A stretch of DNA of 64,000 nucleotides from Pseudomonas arsenicoxydans (GCF_900103875.1 NZ_LT629705.1:2799001-2863000), one strand, 5' to 3'; positions 17,246 to 25,491 are shown, counted from the stretch's first letter. The notes: a model not told the origin generated them from the letters alone. Translations and numbers: made by a program.

Positions 17246-17545
17246 TTATGGCAGGACTTGCTTGAACGGCTTGACCGAAACGTTGGCGTAGACGCCTGCG
17301 GCGATGTAAGGATCCGCATCTGCCCAAGCTTGTGCCGCGCTCAGGGAATCGAACTCGGCGACGATCAGGCTGCCGGTGAAACCCGCAGCGCCCGGATCAT
17401 TGCTGTCGACCGCCGGGTGCGGACCGGCCAACACGATACGCCCTTCGCCCTTGAGCACTTGCAGGCGCTCAAGGTGTGCAGGCCGTGCGGCCAGGCGGGC
17501 TTGGAGGGAGTCGGCAACGTCTGTGGCAATGATTGCGTAAAGCAT
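17246..17545 (-). CDS. YciI-family protein
   Basis: A 99-residue ferredoxin-like-fold protein with the YciI family pattern: [14 protein letters not shown] start, [21 protein letters not shown] and [20 protein letters not shown] near the end. The conserved His/Asp pair of this family suggests small-molecule enzyme activity, undefined here. Its start lies 1 nt after the yciB stop, so it is the second gene of a yciB–yciI pair. Confidence 0.92.
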   Translation of the reverse strand: MLYAIIATDVADSLQARLAARPAHLERLQVLKGEGRIVLAGPHPAVDSNDPGAAGFTGSLIVAEFDSLSAAQAWADADPYIAAGVYANVSVKPFKQVLP

Positions 17546-17546
17546 G

Positions 17547-18143
17547 TCAGTCCTCGGTTTTTGGCGTTGTGGTATCGGCGTCATGCAGGTGGCGGGACAG
17601 GTAAATGCCCTGGCCGACCAGGAACAGCAACGTCATGCCCAGGCTGCCGAAGACCTTGAAGTCGACCCAGTAGCTCTGGAACGTGAACGCGACGAACAGG
17701 TTGGCGGCACCGCAAAACAGGAAAAATCCGATCCAGGCGATGTTCAGGCGCGTCCAGATCGGGTCCGGCAGCGTCAGTGCGTGGCCCATGATGCGCTTGA
17801 TCAGCAGTTGGTCGCCGATGAAGTGGCTGCCAATGAAGGCCAGGGCGAACAGCCAGTTGACCACCGGCGCTTTCCATTTAAGGAAGGTCTCGCTGTGGAA
17901 CGCCAATGTCAGGCTACCGAACACCAGACAGGCAATGAGGGTCAGCCACTGGCTCTTCTCCAGCTTGCGCTGCTTGATGAACAGCGCGCCGTAAACCACC
18001 AGGGAGCTGATGATCAGCATCGCGGTGGCGCTGTAGATACCGCCTACAGTCACTTCATGGCCGGCGACGTCGACGACCCGTGGATCGATCTTGAAGACGA
18101 TGAAAAACAGCAGAAGCGGGATGAAATCGATGAATTGTTTCAC
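17547..18143 (-). CDS. yciB: Septation protein A / intracellular septation protein YciB
   Basis: A 198-residue membrane protein with five or six helices, beginning [18 protein letters not shown] and containing the family segments [31 protein letters not shown], and [16 protein letters not shown]. YciB (IspZ, septation protein A) is a widely conserved inner-membrane protein linked to cell-envelope and division functions; its biochemical role is unclear. The frame is open to 18515 upstream, but that part is the antisense of the neighbouring gene; the GTG at 18143 fits the family start. Divergent from the PHP nuclease gene. Confidence 0.93.
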   Translation of the reverse strand: MKQFIDFIPLLLFFIVFKIDPRVVDVAGHEVTVGGIYSATAMLIISSLVVYGALFIKQRKLEKSQWLTLIACLVFGSLTLAFHSETFLKWKAPVVNWLFALAFIGSHFIGDQLLIKRIMGHALTLPDPIWTRLNIAWIGFFLFCGAANLFVAFTFQSYWVDFKVFGSLGMTLLFLVGQGIYLSRHLHDADTTTPKTED

Positions 18144-18230
18144 AGTGGCAGCCAGAAGCAGGATGTGGCGGCATAATAACAAACATATGGGCGCGCGATA
18201 GCGCCAGCTGATTTGAGGTAACACATCCCC

Positions 18231-19094
18231 GTGAATGTCGATTTGCACTGCCATAGCACCGCTTCCGATGGCGCACTCGCGCCGGCAGTTCTGGTTGCGC
18301 GTGCGTACGAGAAAGGCGTGCGAGTCCTGGCCTTGACCGATCACGACACCCTGGAAGGCCTCGATGAGGCCCGCACCGCCGCGTCCGAACTGGGAATGCA
18401 GCTGGTCAATGGCGTTGAATTGTCCTGCACCTGGGGTGGGGCGACCATTCATGTGCTGGGCTACGGGTTTGATGTCAATGCCGCACCGTTGGTCGAGGCC
18501 ATCGCCAAATTGCACGATGGCCGCTGGCTACGGTCCGAAGAAATAAGCCGCAAGCTGGCGTTGAAAGGCATGCCGGGAGCGCTGGACGGTGCCCGGGCCA
18601 TGCAGCAAGAGCTGGGTGACAGCGGCAACGCGCCGGCCCGTCCGCATTTCGCCGACTGGATGGTGCGTGAAGGTTTCGTCAAGGATCGCGCCGAAGCGTT
18701 CCGTAAATGGCTGGGCGCCGGCAAGCTGGGCGACGTCAAGCAACACTGGCCGACGCTCGAAGACACGGTCGAAACCCTCAGGGCCGCGCAAGCTTGGGTC
18801 AGCCTGGCGCATCCGTGGCACTACGATTTCACTCGCAGCAAGCGCCGCCGCCTGATTTCTGACTATATTCAAGCTGGGGGCCACGCTATCGAAGTGGTCA
18901 ATGGCCATCAGCCCGCCGAACAAGTGGGCAGCCTGGCGATTCTCGCCCGTGAATTCGGTCTGCTGGTCAGCGCCGGCAGTGATTTTCATGGCCCTGGAGG
19001 CTGGTCCGAGATCGGTGAATATCGCCCGCTCCCGGAGGATCTGCCACCACTGTGGTGTCGATTCAAACATGACCCAATTATTGCCGCCGTCTGA
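18231..19094 (+). CDS. PHP-domain 3',5'-nucleoside bisphosphate phosphatase / RNase AM
   Basis: The 287-residue protein has all PHP metal motifs: [11 protein letters not shown] (residues 4–14), [36 protein letters not shown] and [10 protein letters not shown]. It matches the YciV/TrpH group, which trims 5' ends of RNA and hydrolyses 3',5'-bisphosphonucleotides. The start is a GTG. It begins the rnm–yciO–scpA–scpB run; the next start, the yciO GTG, lies 14 nt after its stop. Confidence 0.93.
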   Translation: MNVDLHCHSTASDGALAPAVLVARAYEKGVRVLALTDHDTLEGLDEARTAASELGMQLVNGVELSCTWGGATIHVLGYGFDVNAAPLVEAIAKLHDGRWLRSEEISRKLALKGMPGALDGARAMQQELGDSGNAPARPHFADWMVREGFVKDRAEAFRKWLGAGKLGDVKQHWPTLEDTVETLRAAQAWVSLAHPWHYDFTRSKRRRLISDYIQAGGHAIEVVNGHQPAEQVGSLAILAREFGLLVSAGSDFHGPGGWSEIGEYRPLPEDLPPLWCRFKHDPIIAAV

Positions 19095-19107
19095 ACAGGT
19101 AGAGAAT

Positions 19108-19737
19108 GTGAGTCAATTTTTCCAGATTCATCCGGAAAACCCGCAAGCGCGCCTGATCAAACAGGCTGTCGAGATCATCCGCAAAGGCGGGGTGGTGATT
19201 TATCCCACAGACTCGTCCTACGCGATTGGTTGCCAGATCGGCGACAAGAACGCCGTGGAGCGCGTGCGCCGGTTGCGCGGGCTGGACGACAAGCACAACT
19301 TCGCGCTGATTTGCAGCGACCTGTCGCAACTGGGGGTGTTCGCCAAGATTGATACCGGACTTTTCCGGTTGCTCAAGGCCCACCTGCCGGGACCGTACAC
19401 CTTCATTCTGAACGCCACCCGCGAAGTCCCGCGGCTGTTGCTGCATCCGAAAAAACGCACCATCGGCCTGCGGGTGCCAAGCCATCCGATAGCCTTGGCG
19501 CTGCTTGAAGAACTCGGTGAGCCGCTGATGAGCGTGACCCTGATCCTGCCCGGCGAAACCGATCCGATGACCGATCCTTACGAAATGCGCCAGGCACTCG
19601 AGCATCAGGTCGACCTGATCATTGATGGCGGTTTCGGCGGGATCAAGGCGTCTACCGTGATCAACCTCGCCGACGGCGAGCCGGAAGTGATCCGCGTTGG
19701 TTGCGGCGACCCTGCGCCGTTCATGGCCGAGGCGTAG
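19108..19737 (+). CDS. YciO-type YrdC/Sua5-fold RNA-binding protein
   Basis: A 209-residue YrdC-fold protein: GGVVIYPTDSSYAIGCQI, RLRGLDDKHNFALICSDL, LPGPYTFILNATREVPRLLL, KRTIGLRVPSHPIA and DGGFGGIKASTVINL. Details such as DKHNF rather than the KRP motif point to YciO instead of the tRNA t6A enzyme TsaC. Nucleotide and RNA binding are likely, but the physiological reaction is not firmly established. I take the GTG at 19108, which has GTAGAG before it; an ATG 13 codons earlier lacks a ribosome site. scpA starts immediately after the stop codon. Confidence 0.92.
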   Translation: MSQFFQIHPENPQARLIKQAVEIIRKGGVVIYPTDSSYAIGCQIGDKNAVERVRRLRGLDDKHNFALICSDLSQLGVFAKIDTGLFRLLKAHLPGPYTFILNATREVPRLLLHPKKRTIGLRVPSHPIALALLEELGEPLMSVTLILPGETDPMTDPYEMRQALEHQVDLIIDGGFGGIKASTVINLADGEPEVIRVGCGDPAPFMAEA

Positions 19738-20556
19738 ATGTCCGCAGTAGAACCCGTTGACAGTCAGGCCGGCGCCCAGCAGGAGCTGCCCTTCGCCATG
19801 GTTTATGGCCAGGCGGTCATGGAGATGCCGCTGGACCTGTACATCCCGCCGGACGCGCTCGAGGTTTTTCTCGAAGCCTTCGAAGGTCCTCTCGACCTGC
19901 TGCTGTACCTGATCCGCAAACAGAACATCAACATCCTCGACATCCCGGTGGCGGAAATCACCCGTCAGTACATGGGGTATGTCGAGTTGATGCAGTCGGT
20001 GCGCCTGGAACTGGCCGCCGAGTACCTGGTGATGGCCGCGATGCTGGCCGAGATCAAGTCGCGGATGTTGCTGCCGCGTGCCGAAACCATCGAAGACGAA
20101 GAAGACGACCCGCGCGCCGAGCTGATCCGGCGCTTGCAGGAGTACGAACGCTTCAAGGCGGCCGCCGAAGGCATCGATGGCCTGAGCCGGGTCGGGCGCG
20201 ACGTGGTAGTGCCCAAGCTCGATGCGCCCGAAGCCCGGGCGCGCAAGCTGTTGCCGGACGTGCGCCTGTCAGAGCTGCTGCTGTCCATGGCCGAAGTCTT
20301 GCGCCGTGGCGACATGTTCGAAAGTCACCAGGTCAGCCGCGAGGCGCTGTCTACCCGCGAGCGTATGAGCGACGTGCTGGACCGGCTCAAGGGCGGCGGT
20401 TTCGTGCCCTTTGTCGAGCTGTTCACCGCTGAAGAAGGACGCCTGGGGGTCGTGGTGACCTTTATGGCGATCCTTGAACTGGTCAAGGAATCTTTGGTCG
20501 AGCTGGTGCAGAATGAGCCGTTCGCGGCGATCCACGTGCGAGCCCGAGCCGAATAA
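19738..20556 (+). CDS. scpA: Segregation and condensation protein A
   Basis: The 272-residue kleisin carries the ScpA hallmark FEGPLDLLLYLIRKQNINILDI (split here across residues about 49–70), the IKSRMLLPR segment, and a C-terminal winged-helix region (EGRLGVVVTFMAILELVKE). ScpA bridges SMC (or MksB-type) heads in chromosome condensation together with ScpB, encoded 11 nt downstream. A 30-residue N-terminal extension precedes the core. The ATG directly abuts the yciO stop codon, so translation is coupled. Confidence 0.95.
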   Translation: MSAVEPVDSQAGAQQELPFAMVYGQAVMEMPLDLYIPPDALEVFLEAFEGPLDLLLYLIRKQNINILDIPVAEITRQYMGYVELMQSVRLELAAEYLVMAAMLAEIKSRMLLPRAETIEDEEDDPRAELIRRLQEYERFKAAAEGIDGLSRVGRDVVVPKLDAPEARARKLLPDVRLSELLLSMAEVLRRGDMFESHQVSREALSTRERMSDVLDRLKGGGFVPFVELFTAEEGRLGVVVTFMAILELVKESLVELVQNEPFAAIHVRARAE

Positions 20557-20567
20557 CGAGTTGAATC

Positions 20568-21566
20568 ATGAACCTGACTGAACCCCGCGAGCTGGCGCCA
20601 CTGCTTGAAGCCTTTCTGTTGGCCTCGGGAAAACCGCAATCGCTGGAACGCCTCTTCGAACTCTTTGAAGAGGGCGAGCGACCGGAGCCGCCGGTCTTCA
20701 AGAAAGCCCTGACGATTCTGGCCAAGTCCTGCGACGGTCGCGCCTTCGAACTGAAGGAAGTGGCCTCTGGGTATCGCTTGCAGATTCGCGAAAAGTTCTC
20801 GCCGTGGGTCGGACGCTTGTGGGAAGAACGCCCGCAGCGGTATTCGCGCGCCATGCTCGAAACCATCGCCCTGATCGCCTATCGCCAGCCGATCACCCGG
20901 GGCGAGATCGAAGACGTGCGGGGCGTGGCGGTCAACAGTCACATCGTCAAGACCCTGCTGGAACGCGAGTGGATTCGCATCGTTGGTTACCGTGACGTGC
21001 CCGGCAAACCGGCGATGTTCGCCACCACCAAGGCTTTTCTCGATCACTTCAACCTGAAAAACCTCGACGATTTGCCGCCACTGGCTGACTTGCGTGAGCT
21101 GGAGCCTGATCCAGTGCTCGACTTCGACGACGCGCCAGTCCCGGCCAGCTTGCAGGAACTGGCCGATGCCAGCGCCGAACCCGAGGAGCCCAAGGAAGAA
21201 ACCAGTTTCCATACGCTGTTGCTGGAACTGGACACCATGGAGGAGGGGCTCAAGACCGACTTCGACGACATTCTGCGCGATGGCGCGGTGACCGAGACTG
21301 AAGAGGTGCAGGATCAGCCTGCGCCTGAGCCAGAAATCGAGGTTGAACTTCAACCTGAGCCGGAAGCCACAATTGAAGACGATCCGGAAGAAGAGCGCGA
21401 AGACGACGTCCTCGGTGTTGCCGAAGCGCGAGAGAAACTCCTGGCCGCCGTCGCTGCACTTGAGCAGCGCAAACCCGAGCCCGAACCCGAGCTAAGCGAC
21501 GAAGACGCCGAAGCCCGCGCCCTCGCTGAAGCGATCGAAGCTGAACGCCGCGAGTTCGACGACTGA
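20568..21566 (+). CDS. scpB: Segregation and condensation protein B with acidic tail
   Basis: The first ~165 residues form the two ScpB winged helices (LLEAFLLASGKPQSLERLF; ETIALIAYRQPITRGEIEDV; LLEREWIRIVGYRDVPGKPA; FATTKAFLDHFNL). The remaining ~165 residues are Glu/Asp/Pro-rich and of low complexity, which makes this ScpB about 332 residues, much longer than the usual ~190–240. ScpB dimers bind ScpA and modulate the SMC complex. The acidic tail is probably disordered and of unknown role. Confidence 0.95.
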   Translation: MNLTEPRELAPLLEAFLLASGKPQSLERLFELFEEGERPEPPVFKKALTILAKSCDGRAFELKEVASGYRLQIREKFSPWVGRLWEERPQRYSRAMLETIALIAYRQPITRGEIEDVRGVAVNSHIVKTLLEREWIRIVGYRDVPGKPAMFATTKAFLDHFNLKNLDDLPPLADLRELEPDPVLDFDDAPVPASLQELADASAEPEEPKEETSFHTLLLELDTMEEGLKTDFDDILRDGAVTETEEVQDQPAPEPEIEVELQPEPEATIEDDPEEEREDDVLGVAEAREKLLAAVAALEQRKPEPEPELSDEDAEARALAEAIEAERREFDD

Positions 21567-21590
21567 CGCATACCCCAAGAACGATGGCCC

Positions 21591-21684
21591 CCTGTGGGAG
21601 CGGGCTTGCCCGCGATTGCGGTGGGTCAGGCAACCATGATGTCGGCTGACACTCCCCCATCGCGGGCAAGCCCGCTCCCACAGG
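21591..21684. repeat. REP pair, family A
   Basis: Two inverted copies of the GGGAGCGGGCTTGCCCGCGA unit (start 21591; second copy ends 21684) lie between scpB and the DUF1289 gene. Confidence 0.9.
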
Positions 21685-21708
21685 GGAATGTGTTGCCTGG
21701 AGTATTTG

Positions 21709-21900
21709 ATGAGTTCTACAAAAGACCCCTGCATCAGCATCTGCAAATTCACCGACGACATCTGCCTCGGTTGTGGCCGCAGCAAGCGCGAGATCAGGGT
21801 CTGGAAGAAACTCGACAAGACCGACAAACATACAATCCTCGCCGAAGCCTCCTTGCGACTGATCAAACTCGGCGCCACCGGTCGGCGGAAAAACAAGTAA
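21709..21900 (+). CDS. DUF1289 small Cys-rich protein
   Basis: A 63-residue protein with four cysteines in the DUF1289 arrangement: DPCISICKFTDDICLGCGRS followed by REIRVWKKLD. The Cys pattern suggests metal or Fe–S binding, but no function is established. GGAG lies 8 nt before the ATG; an earlier in-frame start is less likely. It lies between scpB and rluB. The 143 nt after it contain no gene that I can see. Confidence 0.88.
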   Translation: MSSTKDPCISICKFTDDICLGCGRSKREIRVWKKLDKTDKHTILAEASLRLIKLGATGRRKNK

Positions 21901-22043
21901 CTCTCCATTCCTCAGCTAGTCTCTGATGCGCGAATGCTTCCATGAGCGTATGATTCGCGACCCCCGAGCGATCCCTTCGCCCAGGACTCAGTTTTACATC
22001 GCTTCAGGCAAGGCCTGAACAGACCACACCGGGAGGTGCCCAG

Positions 22044-23312
22044 ATGAGTATCAACGACCAGAAAGACGACCAGGAAATCGGCCCTGCAGGCGAAAAGCTG
22101 CAGAAAGTCCTCGCCCGTATCGGCGTCGGCTCGCGCCGTGACGTAGAAGCCTGGATCAGTCATGGCCGCATCAAGGTCAACGGCAAAGACGCCACGCTTG
22201 GCCTGCGCGTCGACCTGCATGACGCCATCACCATCGATGGCAAGGTGATCAAGCGCGAAGAAGCCGCCGAGTCGGTACGCCGCGTGATCATGTACAACAA
22301 GCCCGACGGTGAAATCTGCACCCGTGACGACCCGGAAGGCCGTCCGACCGTGTTCGACAAAATGCCGAAACCGAAAGAAGGCCGCTGGATCAACATCGGT
22401 CGACTGGACATCAACACCACCGGTCTGCTGATGTTCACCACCGACGGTGAGCTGGCTAACCGCCTGATGCACCCGTCCTACGAAATGGACCGTGAATACG
22501 CGGTACGTGTACGTGGCGAAGTCGATGACGAGATGATCGAGCGTCTGAAAGCAGGCGTCGTTCTCGAAGACGGCCCGGCCAAGTTCACCGACATCAAGCA
22601 GGCTCCGGGCGGCGAAGGTTTCAACCACTGGTATCACTGCGTGGTAATGGAAGGTCGCAACCGCGAAGTCCGTCGCCTGTGGGAATCCCAGGGCCTGGTG
22701 GTCAGCCGTCTGAAACGCGTGCGTTTCGGTCCGGTGTTCCTGAACTCCGACCTGCCGATGGGTCGCTGGCGCGAAATGAGCCAGTACGAAGTCGACATCC
22801 TGAGTGCTGAAGTGGGCCTGACCCCGGTGGCCATGCCGCAGATGAACGCCAAGAGCAAAGACAAGCTTGAGCGTATGCAGCGCAAATCGTCCCGTCCGGT
22901 CGGCAAGACCGAACGCGTGCGTACGTTGCGCCCAGCTGCTGGCGCCCCGGCTGCCGGTCCACGTGCTCCACGTGAGCCGAAGATCGAAGGCGAGCGTCCG
23001 GCCCGCAAGCCAGTGGCACCGCGTGCCGATGGCGAGCGCGGTCCACGCACGCCGCGTCCGGCCAATGGTCGCACTGAACGTGGCGAAGGCCGCGGTGCGC
23101 CAAGCGGTGGTCGCAGTGATCGCGGTGCTCCAGCAGGTCGCGGTACGCCTGTGGCAGACCGTCCTTCGGACACCAAGCGCCCGGCCAAGCCAGCGCCGAA
23201 GAAACGCCCAGGCATCGTTCTGGTCGACAAGGACGCGCCATCGGGCAAGCGTCGCGGTGCACCAGCCGGTTCGGGCCAGCGCCCGGGCTTTGGTCGTCGC
23301 AAGCCTGAGTAA
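22044..23312 (+). CDS. rluB: 23S rRNA pseudouridine(2605) synthase RluB
   Basis: The 422-residue protein has an N-terminal S4 RNA-binding domain (EKLQKVLARIGVGSRRDVEAW, interrupted, then GRIKVNGK), the RsuA-family catalytic motif GRLDINTTGLLMFTTDG with its Asp, and the conserved RNREVRRLWESQGL. From about residue 275 a 145-residue Arg/Pro/Gly/Ala tail follows, basic and repetitive, typical of pseudomonad RluB and presumably an rRNA-contacting disordered tail. It modifies helix 89/93-region uridine of 23S rRNA. A rho-independent terminator follows. Confidence 0.96.
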   Translation: MSINDQKDDQEIGPAGEKLQKVLARIGVGSRRDVEAWISHGRIKVNGKDATLGLRVDLHDAITIDGKVIKREEAAESVRRVIMYNKPDGEICTRDDPEGRPTVFDKMPKPKEGRWINIGRLDINTTGLLMFTTDGELANRLMHPSYEMDREYAVRVRGEVDDEMIERLKAGVVLEDGPAKFTDIKQAPGGEGFNHWYHCVVMEGRNREVRRLWESQGLVVSRLKRVRFGPVFLNSDLPMGRWREMSQYEVDILSAEVGLTPVAMPQMNAKSKDKLERMQRKSSRPVGKTERVRTLRPAAGAPAAGPRAPREPKIEGERPARKPVAPRADGERGPRTPRPANGRTERGEGRGAPSGGRSDRGAPAGRGTPVADRPSDTKRPAKPAPKKRPGIVLVDKDAPSGKRRGAPAGSGQRPGFGRRKPE

Positions 23313-23332
23313 TCGGTAAGCGCCCCATAAAA

Positions 23333-23361
23333 AACGCCAACCTTCGGGTTGGCGTTTTTTT
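23333..23361 (+). terminator. Rho-independent terminator after rluB
   Basis: A 10-bp stem AACGCCAACC with a TTCG tetraloop and its complement, followed by a run of T; AAAAA precedes the stem, so it could work on both strands. Confidence 0.92.
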
Positions 23362-23400
23362 GGGCCTGGCTTTGGTTCCAGGGTGCCTGGGCGGGCCTTA

Positions 23401-23484
23401 TCGCGGGCAAGCCCGCTCCCACAGGTGATCGAGGTATGACATAGGAATGCGATCCACTGTGGGAGCGGGCTTGCCCGCGATGGG
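23401..23484. repeat. REP pair, family A (reversed order)
   Basis: Two inverted REP units, with the GCGGGCAAGCCCGCTCCCAC orientation first (23401–23425) and the opposite orientation second (23458–23484). It lies between the ends of convergent rluB and the M29-like gene. Confidence 0.9.
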
Positions 23485-23512
23485 GCCTGTGGCCCTGTGT
23501 TGCTAGCTCTGG

Positions 23513-24478
23513 CTAAAACACAAACCGCCCATCAAACACTGGCTCATCATCCAGCGCCAACACGCCACTGGAAAAAATCAGATCCAGATGATGGCTGCCC
23601 TTGGCCCCGCCACCCAACCCCAGATGCAATCCGCAATGGCGTTCCTCAAACCCGGCATTGCGCGCGTACAGCGCCTTCACGCCTTCGTTGGTGCCAATCC
23701 CCAGCTCCTCGATCCGCCGATTCGATGGGTTGGCTTCCAGGTATTTGTTGAAGTCGTGTTCCAGCCCCGGCACGTCCGTGGCGATTTTGCTGATGGTCGA
23801 GTTCTCGATCCACAATTCCAGCGGTGAATCCAGCACGCCGTATTTGCGGGCAAACGGGATAGTGCTGAGGAACGTCCCCATGAACTTCACCCGGCCATTA
23901 ATGGCTTCGCTGTGCGTTGCGATTTCGCCGGGGGCCAGATCAAAGTTGCCGACGCCGTTGATGTCGGTCCACTTCTTGATGCTGCTCAGCGGTGTTTCAA
24001 ACCACGAGCCGTGATCATCTTTGAAACTTAAGGTGGTCGCGTGAGACATGCGCTGGATCAAGTGGCTGTTCAAGCCGGCAATACGTTGCGGCGTGACACT
24101 GAAGGTGTCGTAGAAGTAATCGCCGTAATCCTTGAACAGCAGCGACTTCTTCCAGTTCTCGGCCATTACGCCTTGCAGCGCGCGGACAAACTCCGGGCCT
24201 TCGGGCCGTGGATTGGCCAGGGTGGAAGAGTCATAGAAGAAAATGTACAGGTCGCTGTCGACAATCGCCTGAGCCAGCCTTTCTGTCGGTTCGAGGTCCA
24301 GGCGCAGGGTGCTGAAACAAAATGACTGGCTGCCAGTGGCCTGTTCAACGATGGCGCCGGTCAGCGCCTCGTAATCAGCCGTATGGCCCAGCAAGACCTT
24401 CGCCGGGTGAATCCCGGCAAGGGCAGGGTGATGTTCGAGGTAGTAAAGGAAATGCGAAATGGCGCGTTGCTTATCCAT
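23513..24478 (-). CDS. M29/aminopeptidase T-like metalloprotein beside a short peptide gene
   Basis: The 321-residue product resembles the aminopeptidase-T (M29) fold, a family that also includes NicX-type 2,5-dihydroxypyridine dioxygenases. Supporting segments are LAPGEIATHSEAINGRVKFM (residues 181–200), EELGIGTN (257–264), GLHLG (H285) and SHHLDLIF (H297, D299). E258, H285, H297 and D299 correspond to the usual metal ligands by position. The first half is poorly conserved with peptidases I know, so it may not be a general aminopeptidase. GGGAGGA precedes the ATG. It is the second gene after a 45-codon peptide gene, separated by a terminator-like hairpin, with no transporter or other enzyme beside it. 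The peptide is a plausible substrate (inference). Confidence 0.75.
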   Translation of the reverse strand: MDKQRAISHFLYYLEHHPALAGIHPAKVLLGHTADYEALTGAIVEQATGSQSFCFSTLRLDLEPTERLAQAIVDSDLYIFFYDSSTLANPRPEGPEFVRALQGVMAENWKKSLLFKDYGDYFYDTFSVTPQRIAGLNSHLIQRMSHATTLSFKDDHGSWFETPLSSIKKWTDINGVGNFDLAPGEIATHSEAINGRVKFMGTFLSTIPFARKYGVLDSPLELWIENSTISKIATDVPGLEHDFNKYLEANPSNRRIEELGIGTNEGVKALYARNAGFEERHCGLHLGLGGGAKGSHHLDLIFSSGVLALDDEPVFDGRFVF

Positions 24479-24506
24479 GTAGTCCTCCCTGACAAAGCGA
24501 GAAAAG

Positions 24507-24539
24507 TGGCGGGCACAACCAGCCGGACTATGCCCGCCA
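24507..24539 (-). terminator. Hairpin between peptide gene and M29-like gene (possible attenuator)
   Basis: A 9-bp perfect stem TGGCGGGCA with its complement around a 15-nt loop, followed on the minus strand by ACTTTTC. The T-run is short, so partial termination is likely. Such leaky hairpins after precursor-peptide genes give more peptide than enzyme. Confidence 0.55.
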
Positions 24540-24546
24540 GGATGGC

Positions 24547-24684
24547 TTACAAAGGCCACATCGCCGTGCCGAACGGAACAACCGCATCGGCTTGCATCAT
24601 TTCAACGGCGGCTTCATGGGTCGGTGCTTCAAACCAATCGTCCAGTTGCAGTTCAGTGTCCAAGTCTTTTTCAAGTGCTTGCAT
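24547..24684 (-). CDS. Small acidic peptide, precursor-like (45 aa)
   Basis: A 45-codon ORF with an almost ideal ribosome site (AGGAGA, 6 nt before ATG at 24684). The first ~30 residues are acidic and helix-prone (MQALEKDLDTELQLDDWFEA), like RiPP leader peptides; the last ~14 are hydrophobic with no charge (VVPFGTAMWPL end). No Cys. It lies 68 nt upstream of an M29-like metalloprotein gene and is probably its substrate or partner. I do not recognise a family. It could alternatively be a small regulatory protein. The upstream leader has an inverted repeat at 24753–24780 and very AT-rich DNA beyond. Confidence 0.65.
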   Translation of the reverse strand: MQALEKDLDTELQLDDWFEAPTHEAAVEMMQADAVVPFGTAMWPL

Positions 24685-24752
24685 TGTGAATCTCCTAGAT
24701 GACTTTTCGGTAAGTGCAGCGGCGCATTTTTCAGTCATTGAATAACGCGCCA

Positions 24753-24780
24753 ACTTGCCGGTCGATGCGTCTCGGCAAGT
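24753..24780. promoter_or_regulatory. Inverted repeat upstream of the small peptide gene
   Basis: ACTTGCCG and CGGCAAGT are perfect complementary arms separated by 12 nt, 69 nt upstream of the peptide start. It may be an operator or a 5'-leader hairpin. Beyond it, 24785–24905 is markedly AT-rich (runs of A and T), unlike the rest of the window; it may hold the promoter or mark acquired DNA. No gene was seen in 24781–25129. Confidence 0.4.
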
Positions 24781-25176
24781 CGCTGAAAACCTAGTTCAGG
24801 GTTTTTTAAATTGCAAAAAAATAATTAAATAAGATTTATTTGAACTTTTTATTCTGTTTTGAGGGGGCGGATTTATTAATAAAAAACAAAAAACTAACTC
24901 GACCTTCTCCGTAAGAAGCGTCCTACCGTCAATTTGCAGTCGTCCTGCGAAGCGATCTGATCTGGAAAATATACGTTACGGGTTGTAAAGAAATGCTGAC
25001 GAAAATGCCCTTCAAAACCCTTGGATTGACGCGCACGGAAAGCCTGTAAGGAAAACCTGCCGTCATGACATTGTTTACCCCGGTGGCAGGGCTCTGGCCG
25101 GCTTGTTTCAGGCGCGCTGGAAGGGTGAGATGCGCCCCATGCCTGTCGTGCAGGTGCATAACAAGAAGGAGGCGCA

Positions 25177-25323
25177 ATGAACGCCGTGACTCATCTCCAT
25201 CTCTCCCTGTGGGGCGATTTTGTCGTTGCTCCCGTCGATGACCCGCAAAGGTCTGACCCTATTTATGCAGCCGCCCGAGATCCTCGGGGCGGACACAGGC
25301 AATCCCGGCAAATGACACGCTGA
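25177..25323 (+). CDS. Possible small ORF (48 aa) with strong ribosome site
   Basis: AAGGAGG lies 5 nt before this ATG. The 48-residue product starts MNAVTHLHLSLWGDF and ends in a basic stretch (GGHRQSRQMTR). A 16-codon ORF from 25130, itself preceded by AAGGGTGAG, ends in ATGA overlapping this start, which suggests translational coupling. The product is not recognised. It lies upstream of, not within, the predicted aroP transcript. Composition resembles chance reading of GC-rich DNA toward the end, so the evidence is mainly the ribosome site. Confidence 0.35.
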   Translation: MNAVTHLHLSLWGDFVVAPVDDPQRSDPIYAAARDPRGGHRQSRQMTR

Positions 25324-25334
25324 TCCAGTGGTGT

Positions 25335-25384
25335 CTGGCAGCAGGGGGTTACAGGTGTACAATGCGCCGCGTTTTACCTGTGAC
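25335..25384 (+). promoter_or_regulatory. Predicted aroP promoter with overlapping inverted repeat
   Basis: CTGGCA (25335–25340), 17-nt spacer, TACAAT (25358–25363) fit a sigma-70-type promoter. A 10-bp inverted repeat (GGTTACAGGT / ACCTGTGACC, one mismatch, 25347–25385) spans the -10 and start point, where a repressor could bind. Confidence 0.45.
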
Positions 25385-25491
25385 CTCCTGCGCAAATGCG
25401 CAAATTTCGAGGCTATCCGCCTTGTTCACTCCGTCGCGTCACGAGCGTGTCGGGTTCGATTTCGTCACAGATAAAAACAAACAGGTGACGC

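Noticed and set aside
24906..25129. Small RNA or further peptide gene between the AT-rich segment and the mini-ORFs
   Set aside because: A short frame from an ATG at 25065 exists but has a poor ribosome site and Arg/Cys-rich chance-like composition; no terminator-bounded RNA was seen.
25335..25384. PhhR/TyrR box in the aroP promoter
   Set aside because: Looked for TGTAAA-N6-TTTACA; the inverted repeat present (GGTTACAGGT/ACCTGTGACC) has different half-sites and spacing.
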